Below are positions 45,238 through 53,432 of a DNA stretch of 64,000 nucleotides, in pieces. Made by a program: the position numbers and the translations under genes. Every line of letters begins with the position of its first letter. Positions within the stretch are counted from its first letter, which is position 1. The DNA is from an uncultured Candidatus Poseidoniales archaeon (GTDB lineage: Archaea > Thermoplasmatota > Poseidoniia > Poseidoniales > Poseidoniaceae). The notes under the pieces are model-generated. The model had not been told where the DNA came from. It did not search any database and was given only the letters and a program-made list of their open reading frames with translations. The DNA lies in the NCBI GenBank assembly GCA_902605365.1, contig CACLCM010000004.1, forward strand, positions 1-64,000. The letters are read 5' to 3'.

Positions 45238-45816
45238 TCATTCCTCCAAATCAATTACTGTCCGCAAATCTTCCATGAATAAATCAATTGGCCAGTCGTA
45301 TTCACTCCATACTACTCGGCCCTTGAGATTAGTATCCAAAATGTATACTGGTTGAAGATGAATTTCTTGATATTCCTCTTCATCATAAGGTACGATATCA
45401 TATTCTGAATATGTATTTTTTATTTCGTCAGAATTCCAATCTGTAAGATGTGGCCAATCCAGACCCATGTCTGCCGACCAGTCCCTCAGAACATCGGGAG
45501 AATCGTGCCTCCAATCAATTGTGACAGAAATGAATGAAACCTTTTCAAGTTCATCTGAAGTTAATTGCGATTTGACGGTTTTGAGATTATTAGAAATCAT
45601 TAGGCAAACATCATCACAACGAGTGTAGACGAAAGCAAGGATTACGACCTTGCCCTCATTATCTTCGAGTGAATATGACGATTGGTTTTGATCGCTCAAA
45701 GTGAATTTGAAGGTATCCATTTCACCCAAGTCTTTGCCATTAAACTCAGGACTGTCTTCGGAAATACATCCTGGCAGCAATAGCAGTAAACAAGCGAATA
45801 GCACTCGTATCTTCAT
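45238..45816 (-). CDS. SCO1/SenC-like copper lipoprotein (copy 2)
   Basis: 192 residues. Signal peptide with lipobox LLPGC. The CxxxC motif is YTRCDDVCL (Pro replaced after the second Cys), and the distal His is in EIHLQPVYILD. Throughout, it is similar to copy 1, which is directly downstream; the two probably arose by tandem duplication and may act together or at different steps of CuA assembly. Both are acidic outside the core. Confidence 0.87.
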   Translation of the reverse strand: MKIRVLFACLLLLLPGCISEDSPEFNGKDLGEMDTFKFTLSDQNQSSYSLEDNEGKVVILAFVYTRCDDVCLMISNNLKTVKSQLTSDELEKVSFISVTIDWRHDSPDVLRDWSADMGLDWPHLTDWNSDEIKNTYSEYDIVPYDEEEYQEIHLQPVYILDTNLKGRVVWSEYDWPIDLFMEDLRTVIDLEE

Positions 45817-45826
45817 ACCTAACCAC

Positions 45827-46156
45827 TCAGAATTCTCTCCAACCCTTACCGCATTTCTTGCAAGTTAGCATTCGAGTTTCAGGCTCATCGGATGAGCGAG
45901 TCTGTTCAAGATAGGAATATACTTCCCGAGATTCACATTTCAAATCAGGGCAGATGTATACATCCTTAGTCAACACACCCTTCAACTCATCAGAATCTTT
46001 GATGACTTCGTAGACTCTTGTTTCTGCCTTAGTAGACGATTGAATATTTGCAAATTCTTTGTTTTGGGGTCCTTGATACCCACATTTGTAATTGGTGCAA
46101 TTAATGTCACCAGTTGGAGTAGGGAATGCCAATGTACCACATTCGGGGCAGAACAT
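45827..46156 (-). CDS. tfs: Transcription factor S (TFIIS-like)
   Basis: 109 residues. N-terminal zinc ribbon CPECG/CTNYKCG (residues 3-25) as in RNA polymerase subunit RPB9. C-terminal TFIIS zinc ribbon with QTRSSDEPETRMLTCKKCGKGW, including the conserved Asp-Glu pair that reaches the polymerase active site and triggers RNA cleavage. Rescues backtracked RNA polymerase. The N-terminal fold is shorter than in some TFS but complete. Divergent from nop5. Confidence 0.92.
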   Translation of the reverse strand: MFCPECGTLAFPTPTGDINCTNYKCGYQGPQNKEFANIQSSTKAETRVYEVIKDSDELKGVLTKDVYICPDLKCESREVYSYLEQTRSSDEPETRMLTCKKCGKGWREF

Positions 46157-46242
46157 AGGAACAGGTGGAGGAACCTACATATCAACATTTTGAATATCTT
46201 AGCAGCAATTGGTTCATCAATGTAGTCGGTTTGGACTACCAT

Positions 46243-47250
46243 ATGTGGCTATGGTATGACTGGAGAGCGGCCGCTGTTTCTGATTCTGATGGCAATCTTT
46301 TGGATGTAGAAGAATGGGATGGTTGGAAGAACACAGATGCTGTATGTGCACGTATGGACATAATTGCATTTGGAGCACTTACGCCTGAAGCTGAAAGACT
46401 GTCTGAAAGATTCCCTGATGCGAAAGTTTTGATCCATGGTGACGAGGATTTACCAGATGCTGACTGGCCAATACCTAGTGAAGAAGCGTTAGAAGCATTA
46501 GACAGAGCAGCGATCTTACTTTCTAAGCGTGGGGTTGATGCTGCTGCTGGTGACCCAGACAGAAGATTAGAACACATTCTAAGAGCATCTGATGAACTAC
46601 GAACTACTTTCATTACAATTGAAGGAAGGCTAGTTGAATGGGTAGGATTGTTTCTTCCAGAAGCAAGATTCGAAAAAGACCGAAGTGGACTTGCTAAGAA
46701 AGTTATCAACGCATCCAATTTGAGTGATTTGGCTGAAGAGATTGGTATTGGCATGCCCCCACTGGGTCCGACCGATGCGGAATGGGATAGCCTTCATGAT
46801 TGGGCAAAGAGTGTATGGGAAATCAAAAACCGACTCGAGAGTATGGAAGATGTTGTTAGAGAATTAGCATCGCAGCACCTACCTTCGCTATCTGGACTTC
46901 TAGGCCCGATTCTTGCAGCCAGACTTTGTGTTGAAGCCCACGGTCGTGCTAGGTTAGCTAGACTTCCAGCAGGCACAATGCAAATTTTAGGTGCTGAAAA
47001 GGCATTTTTCAATCATCTGAAGACAGGTGCTCCATCTCCTAAGCACGGTCATATTTTTATGCACCCTTGGATTTCACGTTCACCTCGCTGGATGCGAGGA
47101 AAGATTGCAAGAACTGTTGCTGCTAAAGCGACAATAGCCGCTAGATGTGATGAATTTGGAGGAGAAACTTGGAGTCAAGAAACCATCGATGCAGTAGCCG
47201 CCAAGGTGGAGACTATTCGAAGCGAGAATTCAACTCCACCACAGCGGTGA
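46243..47250 (+). CDS. nop5: Nop5, C/D-box RNP scaffold protein
   Basis: About 335 residues. The scaffold of the archaeal C/D-box small RNP: it binds L7Ae-bound guide RNA and docks fibrillarin. The C-terminal Nop domain shows GPILAARLCVEAHGRARLARLPAGTMQILGAEKAFF and TGAPSPKHGHIFMHPWI. The N-terminus and a helical middle (coiled-coil dimerisation) precede it. The frame opens at 46165, but the ATG at 46243 gives a family-like beginning and leaves room for divergent promoters with tfs. It is followed after 4 bases by fibrillarin. Confidence 0.92.
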   Translation: MWLWYDWRAAAVSDSDGNLLDVEEWDGWKNTDAVCARMDIIAFGALTPEAERLSERFPDAKVLIHGDEDLPDADWPIPSEEALEALDRAAILLSKRGVDAAAGDPDRRLEHILRASDELRTTFITIEGRLVEWVGLFLPEARFEKDRSGLAKKVINASNLSDLAEEIGIGMPPLGPTDAEWDSLHDWAKSVWEIKNRLESMEDVVRELASQHLPSLSGLLGPILAARLCVEAHGRARLARLPAGTMQILGAEKAFFNHLKTGAPSPKHGHIFMHPWISRSPRWMRGKIARTVAAKATIAARCDEFGGETWSQETIDAVAAKVETIRSENSTPPQR

Positions 47251-47254
47251 GATT

Positions 47255-47950
47255 ATGGGCAAAAAACGCCGACTCTCATGGGCCGTTATGGTTGATGGAA
47301 GGGCTATTTGGACAAGGAACGCTGTCCCAAAGTTGTCTCAATATGGAGAGTCACTTCGAAGATTCAAAGGCACTGAATACAGGAGATGGGACCCTACTCG
47401 ATCTAAATTAGGTGCGGCTCTATCTCGTGCAAGACACACACAGTATGACTTACTTCCACAAGATGGAGACACTTGTCTGTACCTAGGAGCTGGTCATGGA
47501 ACATCACTTTCGCACATCCACGACCAAGTTTGTGGAATTGACAACCAAAAGAATGGACGTATTATCGCAGTAGACCTATCGCCTAGGTGTTTGCGCGATT
47601 TAGTTCATCTAGCAAGCCTTCGGCCTGGTTTAGTTCCAGTTCTTGGAGACGCTAGAAAGCATTCAGCGTGGGGAATTATGGTTGCATCTAAGGTAGATTG
47701 GTTACTACAAGATGTTAGTCAAGCTGGACAGGCGGAAATTTTCATCAACGCTGTAAAACGGTTCCTGAAAAAGGGCGGAAAGGGCTTACTCTCTCTGAAA
47801 GCAGCATCAGAACGTTTCAATGAAGGAGGAGAAAGAGAAGTCTTCCAAAATGTTAGAGACCAACTAGAAGATGCAGGGCTAACTATTGAAGAACAAATCG
47901 ATCTTCACGGACTAGAGGACAATCATTGCCTCTACTTCGTTACAAATTGA
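47255..47950 (+). CDS. flpA: Fibrillarin-like 2'-O-methyltransferase
   Basis: 231 residues. Catalytic subunit of the C/D-box RNP; methylates ribose 2'-OH of rRNA and tRNA guided by C/D RNAs. SAM site: YLGAGHGTSLSHI (residues ~72-84), then VDLSPRCLRDLV and LQDVSQAGQAEIF with the catalytic Asp. The C-terminal DLHGLEDNHCLYFV is a close match to fibrillarin. Its start lies 4 bases after the nop5 stop, the usual archaeal pair. No guide RNA is identified nearby. Confidence 0.93.
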   Translation: MGKKRRLSWAVMVDGRAIWTRNAVPKLSQYGESLRRFKGTEYRRWDPTRSKLGAALSRARHTQYDLLPQDGDTCLYLGAGHGTSLSHIHDQVCGIDNQKNGRIIAVDLSPRCLRDLVHLASLRPGLVPVLGDARKHSAWGIMVASKVDWLLQDVSQAGQAEIFINAVKRFLKKGGKGLLSLKAASERFNEGGEREVFQNVRDQLEDAGLTIEEQIDLHGLEDNHCLYFVTN

Positions 47951-47971
47951 GCCTCTTTAGATTTTAGAAAT

Positions 47972-49015
47972 CTATTCTTCCTCTAATATTTCATCGACAA
48001 TCTTGTCAGTATCAATATCTGTAAGAGTCCTCACAGCATCGACTTTACTACGAGTGAAAACCATGTATGCCGAAGCTAAAATCAAGATAATCAATAACAA
48101 AACTAACCATGTGTTCGATGTGGATTCTTCTGCTGAAGAGCCTGCATCTAGTGATGTGCCCGCATTTTCATTGCCATAATTCCAAGTAAAAGTCGTAATC
48201 GACGCCCATGGTGAGTTTCCAGTTCTAGTAAATTCCTCAGTGATTTTGTTTCCTCTTTCATCGTAGGTATAATTCCAATAACTAGTCCAATTATTTGGTC
48301 CATCATGCTGTTCTTTGGAAACTAATTTTCCAGAGTCATCATAGGAGTAATTTGTCGTCTTTGAAAATTGACTTGAACCATAAATATTAGTCAATGTTTC
48401 AGAATTCAAAACATTGGTTCCATCGTATTCATATTCAATAGAACTACTCAGTTCACCATTAGTCGATGAATCAACCTTAGCCATATTTCCACTCTCATCA
48501 TAGGTAGTTTCGACAGTATAGGATGAGTCTCCATAAGAGGAATTTGTTAGAACCTCTCTGCCTTGGCTATCGTAACTATACACGGTATGCTGTTCTTGAT
48601 TCAATGAATAATTACCACCATTATTGGAAAATTCAGCCCAAGTGCTTGCGCTTACTAAATCTCCTTGATAGGCAAATGTCTCTTGCCAAAGATAGATTAC
48701 ATCACCATCAGAATCGTACCAGTATAGCGAAGTATTGGAAATCGTGCTATCTTCATTATAGGATATGAATTTGTGATGTAGAGAGTCATAAGTTGTATCT
48801 GTTCTCTCGAACAACCTGCACTGCGAATCGTAGGAAAGATTCGATTCCATAGAGTGCATCGCAGCCATTTCCGCATCCTCAGTTATCCACTCGTAGTTTT
48901 CCTTAATTATCACCCAACAATCATCTGTCTCTGAATCTTCTGCGGATACTGCATATAAATTACTGAAACACAATGAGATTAACATTATTGACATAAGCAA
49001 CGAGGTTCTTTGCAT
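47972..49015 (-). CDS. Surface protein with YD-like repeats and C-terminal membrane anchor
   Basis: About 347 residues. Signal peptide (MQRTSLLMSIMLISLCFSNL, cleaved near Val-Ser-Ala). The body has degenerate Tyr-Asp repeats of ~20-30 residues (YDSQGRE, YDESGNM, YDDSGKL, YDERGNK), the core signature of RHS/YD proteins. A Ser/Glu linker and one membrane helix (about residues 297-319, rich in Leu and Ile) end in a short acidic cytoplasmic tail. No toxin or protease domain is present, so it is probably a surface-binding protein rather than a polymorphic toxin. ATG 49015 gives the signal peptide; the frame also opens at 49054. Confidence 0.72.
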   Translation of the reverse strand: MQRTSLLMSIMLISLCFSNLYAVSAEDSETDDCWVIIKENYEWITEDAEMAAMHSMESNLSYDSQCRLFERTDTTYDSLHHKFISYNEDSTISNTSLYWYDSDGDVIYLWQETFAYQGDLVSASTWAEFSNNGGNYSLNQEQHTVYSYDSQGREVLTNSSYGDSSYTVETTYDESGNMAKVDSSTNGELSSSIEYEYDGTNVLNSETLTNIYGSSQFSKTTNYSYDDSGKLVSKEQHDGPNNWTSYWNYTYDERGNKITEEFTRTGNSPWASITTFTWNYGNENAGTSLDAGSSAEESTSNTWLVLLLIILILASAYMVFTRSKVDAVRTLTDIDTDKIVDEILEEE

Positions 49016-49132
49016 ATTACAAAGTAAGTAAAGCGCGATTATAACTTTAGTCACTACTCAGGTTGAAAATGTTCAAATTTTGAAAAAGAATGTTTCAATG
49101 GAAACATCGATTGCACTAAACTGCTAATGATA

Positions 49133-49873
49133 TCAGAAGTCGCCTTCTACTCTTGGAGCCAAGAAGTATTCGACATGACCTGCACCATCTGCAAAGTCGA
49201 AAGTAATCCTTAGAGGGAAGTTCTCACCGAATCTTAGGTTTACATTTTCAATACCTTGCATAATCTTAGTCATTGGAATAAGATAGGTTAGAGAGTACTG
49301 GGAGCGAGCAGGACTACTGCAATCGATTGCGACTAGTTCGTCCTTAGAGAACTCGACGTGTACAGAATCAGTTGAGCCGTTAACATTCACTGCGAAAGTA
49401 TCCGCTGTAAGTGATAGATTGACTAAATCTCCAACTTGGCGAGCTGCACGTAGTGCTTGGCCAAGGTCAGATCCAGTAATTGTGACCCCACAAGGCAGTT
49501 CCAATGATGGAACATTTGGGGGGCTCAGGGTTGTATTATCAAGAGGGCGAAGATTCAAGTCGATTCTACCAATATTGACAGTTGCTTGTCCCGACTCGTC
49601 ATTGTAAGCTAACTCAACCATGTCACCTGGACCTGCAAGGCTTAGAATGTCCTTCAGTTTCCTCATTTCAAGACCCAATTTGGTCTCGTCAACTTCCCAA
49701 GTATCGAATGCAGCGCTATCTACATCCATCTTAATCATGGCTACGTGTGAAGGGTCTACAACCCTTACAGATAATCCATCTTCTCCGAAATCTAGTCTTG
49801 CCTCCTCAACTACGACCCCAAGTGTTTCTACTATGGTTCGCATGAGTTCTTGACGGGCTGTGACGTTCAACAT
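49133..49873 (-). CDS. pcn: PCNA sliding clamp
   Basis: 246 residues; forms the DNA sliding clamp for replication and repair polymerases, FEN1, ligase and others. The typical two-domain sequence shows FGEDGLSVRVVDPSHVAMI, ELAYNDESGQATVNIG, a central interdomain connector (LPCGVTITGSDLGQALRAA) and the C-terminal FLAPRVE tail. Length matches the archaeal family (~245-250). Its promoter region lies between it and the divergent glycosyltransferase. Confidence 0.93.
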   Translation of the reverse strand: MLNVTARQELMRTIVETLGVVVEEARLDFGEDGLSVRVVDPSHVAMIKMDVDSAAFDTWEVDETKLGLEMRKLKDILSLAGPGDMVELAYNDESGQATVNIGRIDLNLRPLDNTTLSPPNVPSLELPCGVTITGSDLGQALRAARQVGDLVNLSLTADTFAVNVNGSTDSVHVEFSKDELVAIDCSSPARSQYSLTYLIPMTKIMQGIENVNLRFGENFPLRITFDFADGAGHVEYFLAPRVEGDF

Positions 49874-50019
49874 GAGAGCACCCCTATACTTTGTTTGCTT
49901 CTTTGGAGGCTTATGAACCTTCTAATTGCTGAGGCACACTTTCGCGCGCCTTTGAGGTGATTTTTCAATTCCGCATATTGGTGAGATGGTTTCATCAAGG
50001 GGGGCTTAGTGGACAGGAT

Positions 50020-51147
50020 ATGGCAGATATTGCACCCCTGCTCAAGGAAGATGGCGAACCTTTCAAGGTAGCAGTTCTAATTCCGACAATTAACAACGCT
50101 GTTGAATTGGAAATAGTCCTAGAAAGACTGTCTAAACAAACATACTCAGATTTTGAAGTTGTTATTTCGGATTCCAAATCAAAGGATAACACAAAAGAGA
50201 TTTGTGAAAAGTACGGGGCAACTTGGATTGACGACCCATCGCGAAATAGAGCAAATGCGTGTAATTTCGCACTGGAACAAATGGACCACGACCTAGTTCT
50301 GTTCACAGACGACGACACAATTCCTCCACTAGATTGGGTTGAAAAATTAGTTCGCTGGTTCGATGACCCAGAGGTTGGAGCAGTAGGTGGCCCTAACTTT
50401 GCACCTGATGAAGATCCATTTGGAGCAAAGTGTGCTGATGTCGCATTCTGTACTAAATTTATGACTGCAGGTACACGCTATGGCGCTCAACCAAAAGGGA
50501 AACTAGTTCCAATTACTCACAACCCTGGAGTTAATTGTGCTCACAGAATGGCAAACCTTCGTGAAGTCGGGTTTTTCGAGGATGGATGTATTGGAGCAGA
50601 AGATGTAGTGCTGGATGCTAAGATTCAGAGAAAGGGGCACAAGTTGTTTATCGACCCTGAAAATGTCATGCCACATCGTCGACGCAGGCCATTCAGGCCA
50701 TACATGAAGCAGATGCGTAATTATGGCTACACACGAATGGTTGCTAACAAGCGATGGCCAGAAATCGCTGAATGGTCCCACACCGCTATCGGATTCTTCC
50801 CTTGGATCGTAATCGCAGCTGCAATCAGTACGATTTATGGTGCCGCTACAGGAGGAGCCGCAGCAGAACTATGGTTCACTCTTGATGGAGAATGGGATAT
50901 CTCCCGTATAGCATTCCACATACCATTGGGGCTTGCAGGAATTTACATTGCAATCTCTTGGCTTGGCGCTGCAATAGGCACAAGCCCTCACCGAAATATT
51001 GGAACAGTTTTCTTTGCACCATTATTCGTATTCCTTGCACACTGGGCATACGGTGCTGGCGTAAACAAAGCATGGAAAGAGATTCGTCGCACCGGCGGAA
51101 GTGCAGGTGTAGGTGAACAGATTGACGATAGAATTCGTACTGCTTGA
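50020..51147 (+). CDS. Membrane-associated family 2 glycosyltransferase
   Basis: About 375 residues. GT-A domain: VLIPTINNAVELEIVL, VVISDSKSKDNTKEI and the metal site FTDDDTIPPLDWVE (an Asp-rich DDD), then HNPGVNCAHRMANLREVGFF and GAEDVVLDAKI, a processive or polyisoprenoid-type acceptor region. Three or four membrane spans follow (~268-355). Expected to build a surface or lipid-linked glycan; substrate unknown. ATG 50020 fits the family; the frame also opens at 49957. The small membrane protein follows 35 bp downstream. Confidence 0.85.
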   Translation: MADIAPLLKEDGEPFKVAVLIPTINNAVELEIVLERLSKQTYSDFEVVISDSKSKDNTKEICEKYGATWIDDPSRNRANACNFALEQMDHDLVLFTDDDTIPPLDWVEKLVRWFDDPEVGAVGGPNFAPDEDPFGAKCADVAFCTKFMTAGTRYGAQPKGKLVPITHNPGVNCAHRMANLREVGFFEDGCIGAEDVVLDAKIQRKGHKLFIDPENVMPHRRRRPFRPYMKQMRNYGYTRMVANKRWPEIAEWSHTAIGFFPWIVIAAAISTIYGAATGGAAAELWFTLDGEWDISRIAFHIPLGLAGIYIAISWLGAAIGTSPHRNIGTVFFAPLFVFLAHWAYGAGVNKAWKEIRRTGGSAGVGEQIDDRIRTA

Positions 51148-51182
51148 CTAACCTTAAGCGAGTCAAGACCTAGGGCTCACCT

Positions 51183-51482
51183 ATGGCGCAGTCTCATCGA
51201 GATGGAATGAATGCGTCAGGTGAGTCGGATGATGCTAGAGAGATTTGGCTTCTGATTAGAAGTTGGCTGACTTTATTACGCGTATTGTTAGTCATCGCAA
51301 TAATCATCGTTGCAGAAATATTTGAAGAACACAATATCATGAACTTATCATTATCCGTTTGGGCCATAGTAGTGGGTTTCCCACTATTCTTGCTAATGTC
51401 TATGATCATCATTCAGGGCGACAAGAGATTCGCACCTGACCTCGAAGATAAGAGGCGTAAACGAATTGAGAAAGCCGGATGA
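51183..51482 (+). CDS. Small two-span membrane protein
   Basis: 99 residues: polar N-terminus, two hydrophobic helices (about residues 29-46 and 57-77) and a very basic cytoplasmic tail (DKRRKRIEK). No family recognised. It is on the same strand as the GT2 gene 35 bp upstream and abuts the convergent ABC exporter 7 bp later. Possible partner of the glycosyltransferase. Confidence 0.65.
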   Translation: MAQSHRDGMNASGESDDAREIWLLIRSWLTLLRVLLVIAIIIVAEIFEEHNIMNLSLSVWAIVVGFPLFLLMSMIIIQGDKRFAPDLEDKRRKRIEKAG

Positions 51483-51489
51483 AACGTGT

Positions 51490-53355
51490 TCAGAGTTCAC
51501 CGGTCTGGATTCGCCACTGACTAGCATATACACCATTGTTAGAAATCAGTTCGTCATGACCTCCACGCTCAAGTATTCCACCATCAACCATCGAAATAAT
51601 CTCATCTGCATTACGAATCGTAGACAAGCGGTGCGCCACTGCTATGGTTGTTCTTTCACTACCACTAGCGAGTAGATTCTCTTGGATTCTCTTCTCGGTC
51701 TCGGCATCAAGTGCACTAGATGCTTCATCGAGAACAAGTAGACTTGGTTTCTTTAGTAATGCTCTAGCCAAAGAGACTCTCGCTCTTTGCCCGCCTGACA
51801 GCATAGTACCTCTGTCACCGACCATTGTGTCTAGACCATTTTCCAATTCGTTAACGAATTCTGCGGCACCTGCCATTTCGAGGGCTGTCATGATCTCATC
51901 ATCACCCGCTTCGCGATTATATGCAACATTTTGCTTGAGAGATCCAAAGAAAAGGAATGGCTCTTGACTAACAAATCCCATCCCGTCTCTAACCGAATCT
52001 AAAGTAAGGTCTTGTACATCGATTCCATTGACTAATACTCGCCCTGATTGCGGCTCATAATATCTCATCAACAATTTCAAGATTGTAGTTTTTCCCGCCC
52101 CAGTGTGGCCCATCACTCCAAGGAACTGGCCTGCAACTACCTTGAATGAGATTCCAGCCAACACCTTGGTCGAAGTCCCAGGATAGGTGAAATGAACATC
52201 CTCAAATTCTACTGAATGGATAGGGCCATCTAGTTCTGAAGCGTCTTCCTTGTCGGCAATGGTAGGCTCTAGGTCCACCAATGCGAACACTCTTCGAGCA
52301 CTGGCCTCTCCTTTTTGCAACTGATTTACAAGCATTCCAAAGATGAACATAGGCATGGTCATCCTTGTAGAAATCAATAGGAATGTCACTAACTGACCTG
52401 TTGAAATATCTCCTGACTTGGTCAGGTAGCCACCAACAGTAACCAGCAATCCAAAGGCAATTCCTGCAATGCCGTAAAGGCCAGGCAGGAAGCGGTTACG
52501 GTCACGGCTAGCGCCGATTGCTTGCTCACGATAAGCAGTTGATTCTGAATCAACACGGTTTGCTTCCCATTCCTGAGCATTGTACGCTTGAACAACTGCT
52601 ATTCCCGAAATGACATTTTCTAAAACTGCAGTAATATCACCAGTCGATTCTCTTTGCTGACGATACTTTCTCTGAACACGAGTTGAGAATAAGTAGACTA
52701 ATGGAATAATCAGTACAAGTGGAGCAAACAGCACAGCTGCTAATTTCCAACTCATCAAAACCAAAATTAAGAACGCTGTACCAAATGTAACAACTATCCT
52801 GATAATTGACGTTGAAGCATCGCTAATCACATCTTCTAATTGATTTACATCTGCAGATAAAACACTCATCAACTGACCCGTTTGACGTAAATCATAGTAT
52901 GAAGCTTCCATATCGATTAGAGAACGGGTTGCATCAAGGCGTAGATCGTGTTGAACTTTGTATCCAAGAGTTTGCCAACAATATTCGCTAATTCCTTGAA
53001 ACACTGCAAGGCTTGCGAATCCGAGGAAAATTAGAACACCGTATCCTACGGCTAAATTATCCGTCATTAGCGGGAATATTGAATCGTCAAGGAAACCCCT
53101 CATGCTCCCAAAGAACCCATCAGTTTCATTTCCAGCGTAATAATCTACTGCGAAACCGATGAATACGAACGGTAACAAGTCAGCAAACCTTGCCATTCCA
53201 TTAGCAAGAACACCTGTCAAAGCACGCATCTTGTAGCGGAAGCCGTAAGGAATAACGCGCCAAATTTGCTTACCTAGGACCTCGGTTTTGGTGACATTGA
53301 GAGCATCGGGGTCTAGATGCTCATATTGCGTGGCGCGTTTATGACCTGCCCCCAT
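51490..53355 (-). CDS. ABC exporter (fused TM and ATPase domains, MsbA/multidrug type)
   Basis: About 621 residues, a half-transporter expected to dimerise. Six membrane spans cover roughly residues 50-340. The ATPase domain then has Walker A GHTGAGKTTILKLL, Q-loop FVSQEPFLF, signature LSGGQRARVSLARALL, Walker B LLVLDEASSALD and the H-loop AHRLST. Lipid, peptide or drug export; substrate unknown. ATG 53355 follows the family start (Met-Gly-Ala-Gly); the frame also opens at 53418. Divergent from the subtilase gene, with ~80 bases between the starts. Confidence 0.9.
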   Translation of the reverse strand: MGAGHKRATQYEHLDPDALNVTKTEVLGKQIWRVIPYGFRYKMRALTGVLANGMARFADLLPFVFIGFAVDYYAGNETDGFFGSMRGFLDDSIFPLMTDNLAVGYGVLIFLGFASLAVFQGISEYCWQTLGYKVQHDLRLDATRSLIDMEASYYDLRQTGQLMSVLSADVNQLEDVISDASTSIIRIVVTFGTAFLILVLMSWKLAAVLFAPLVLIIPLVYLFSTRVQRKYRQQRESTGDITAVLENVISGIAVVQAYNAQEWEANRVDSESTAYREQAIGASRDRNRFLPGLYGIAGIAFGLLVTVGGYLTKSGDISTGQLVTFLLISTRMTMPMFIFGMLVNQLQKGEASARRVFALVDLEPTIADKEDASELDGPIHSVEFEDVHFTYPGTSTKVLAGISFKVVAGQFLGVMGHTGAGKTTILKLLMRYYEPQSGRVLVNGIDVQDLTLDSVRDGMGFVSQEPFLFFGSLKQNVAYNREAGDDEIMTALEMAGAAEFVNELENGLDTMVGDRGTMLSGGQRARVSLARALLKKPSLLVLDEASSALDAETEKRIQENLLASGSERTTIAVAHRLSTIRNADEIISMVDGGILERGGHDELISNNGVYASQWRIQTGEL

Positions 53356-53432
53356 ATTTATGCGGCTGTGATAGAGAATATGAAGTTGTGTAGGACGGCA
53401 ACCTTCATGCCCCACCAATTCTTCACAGAATC

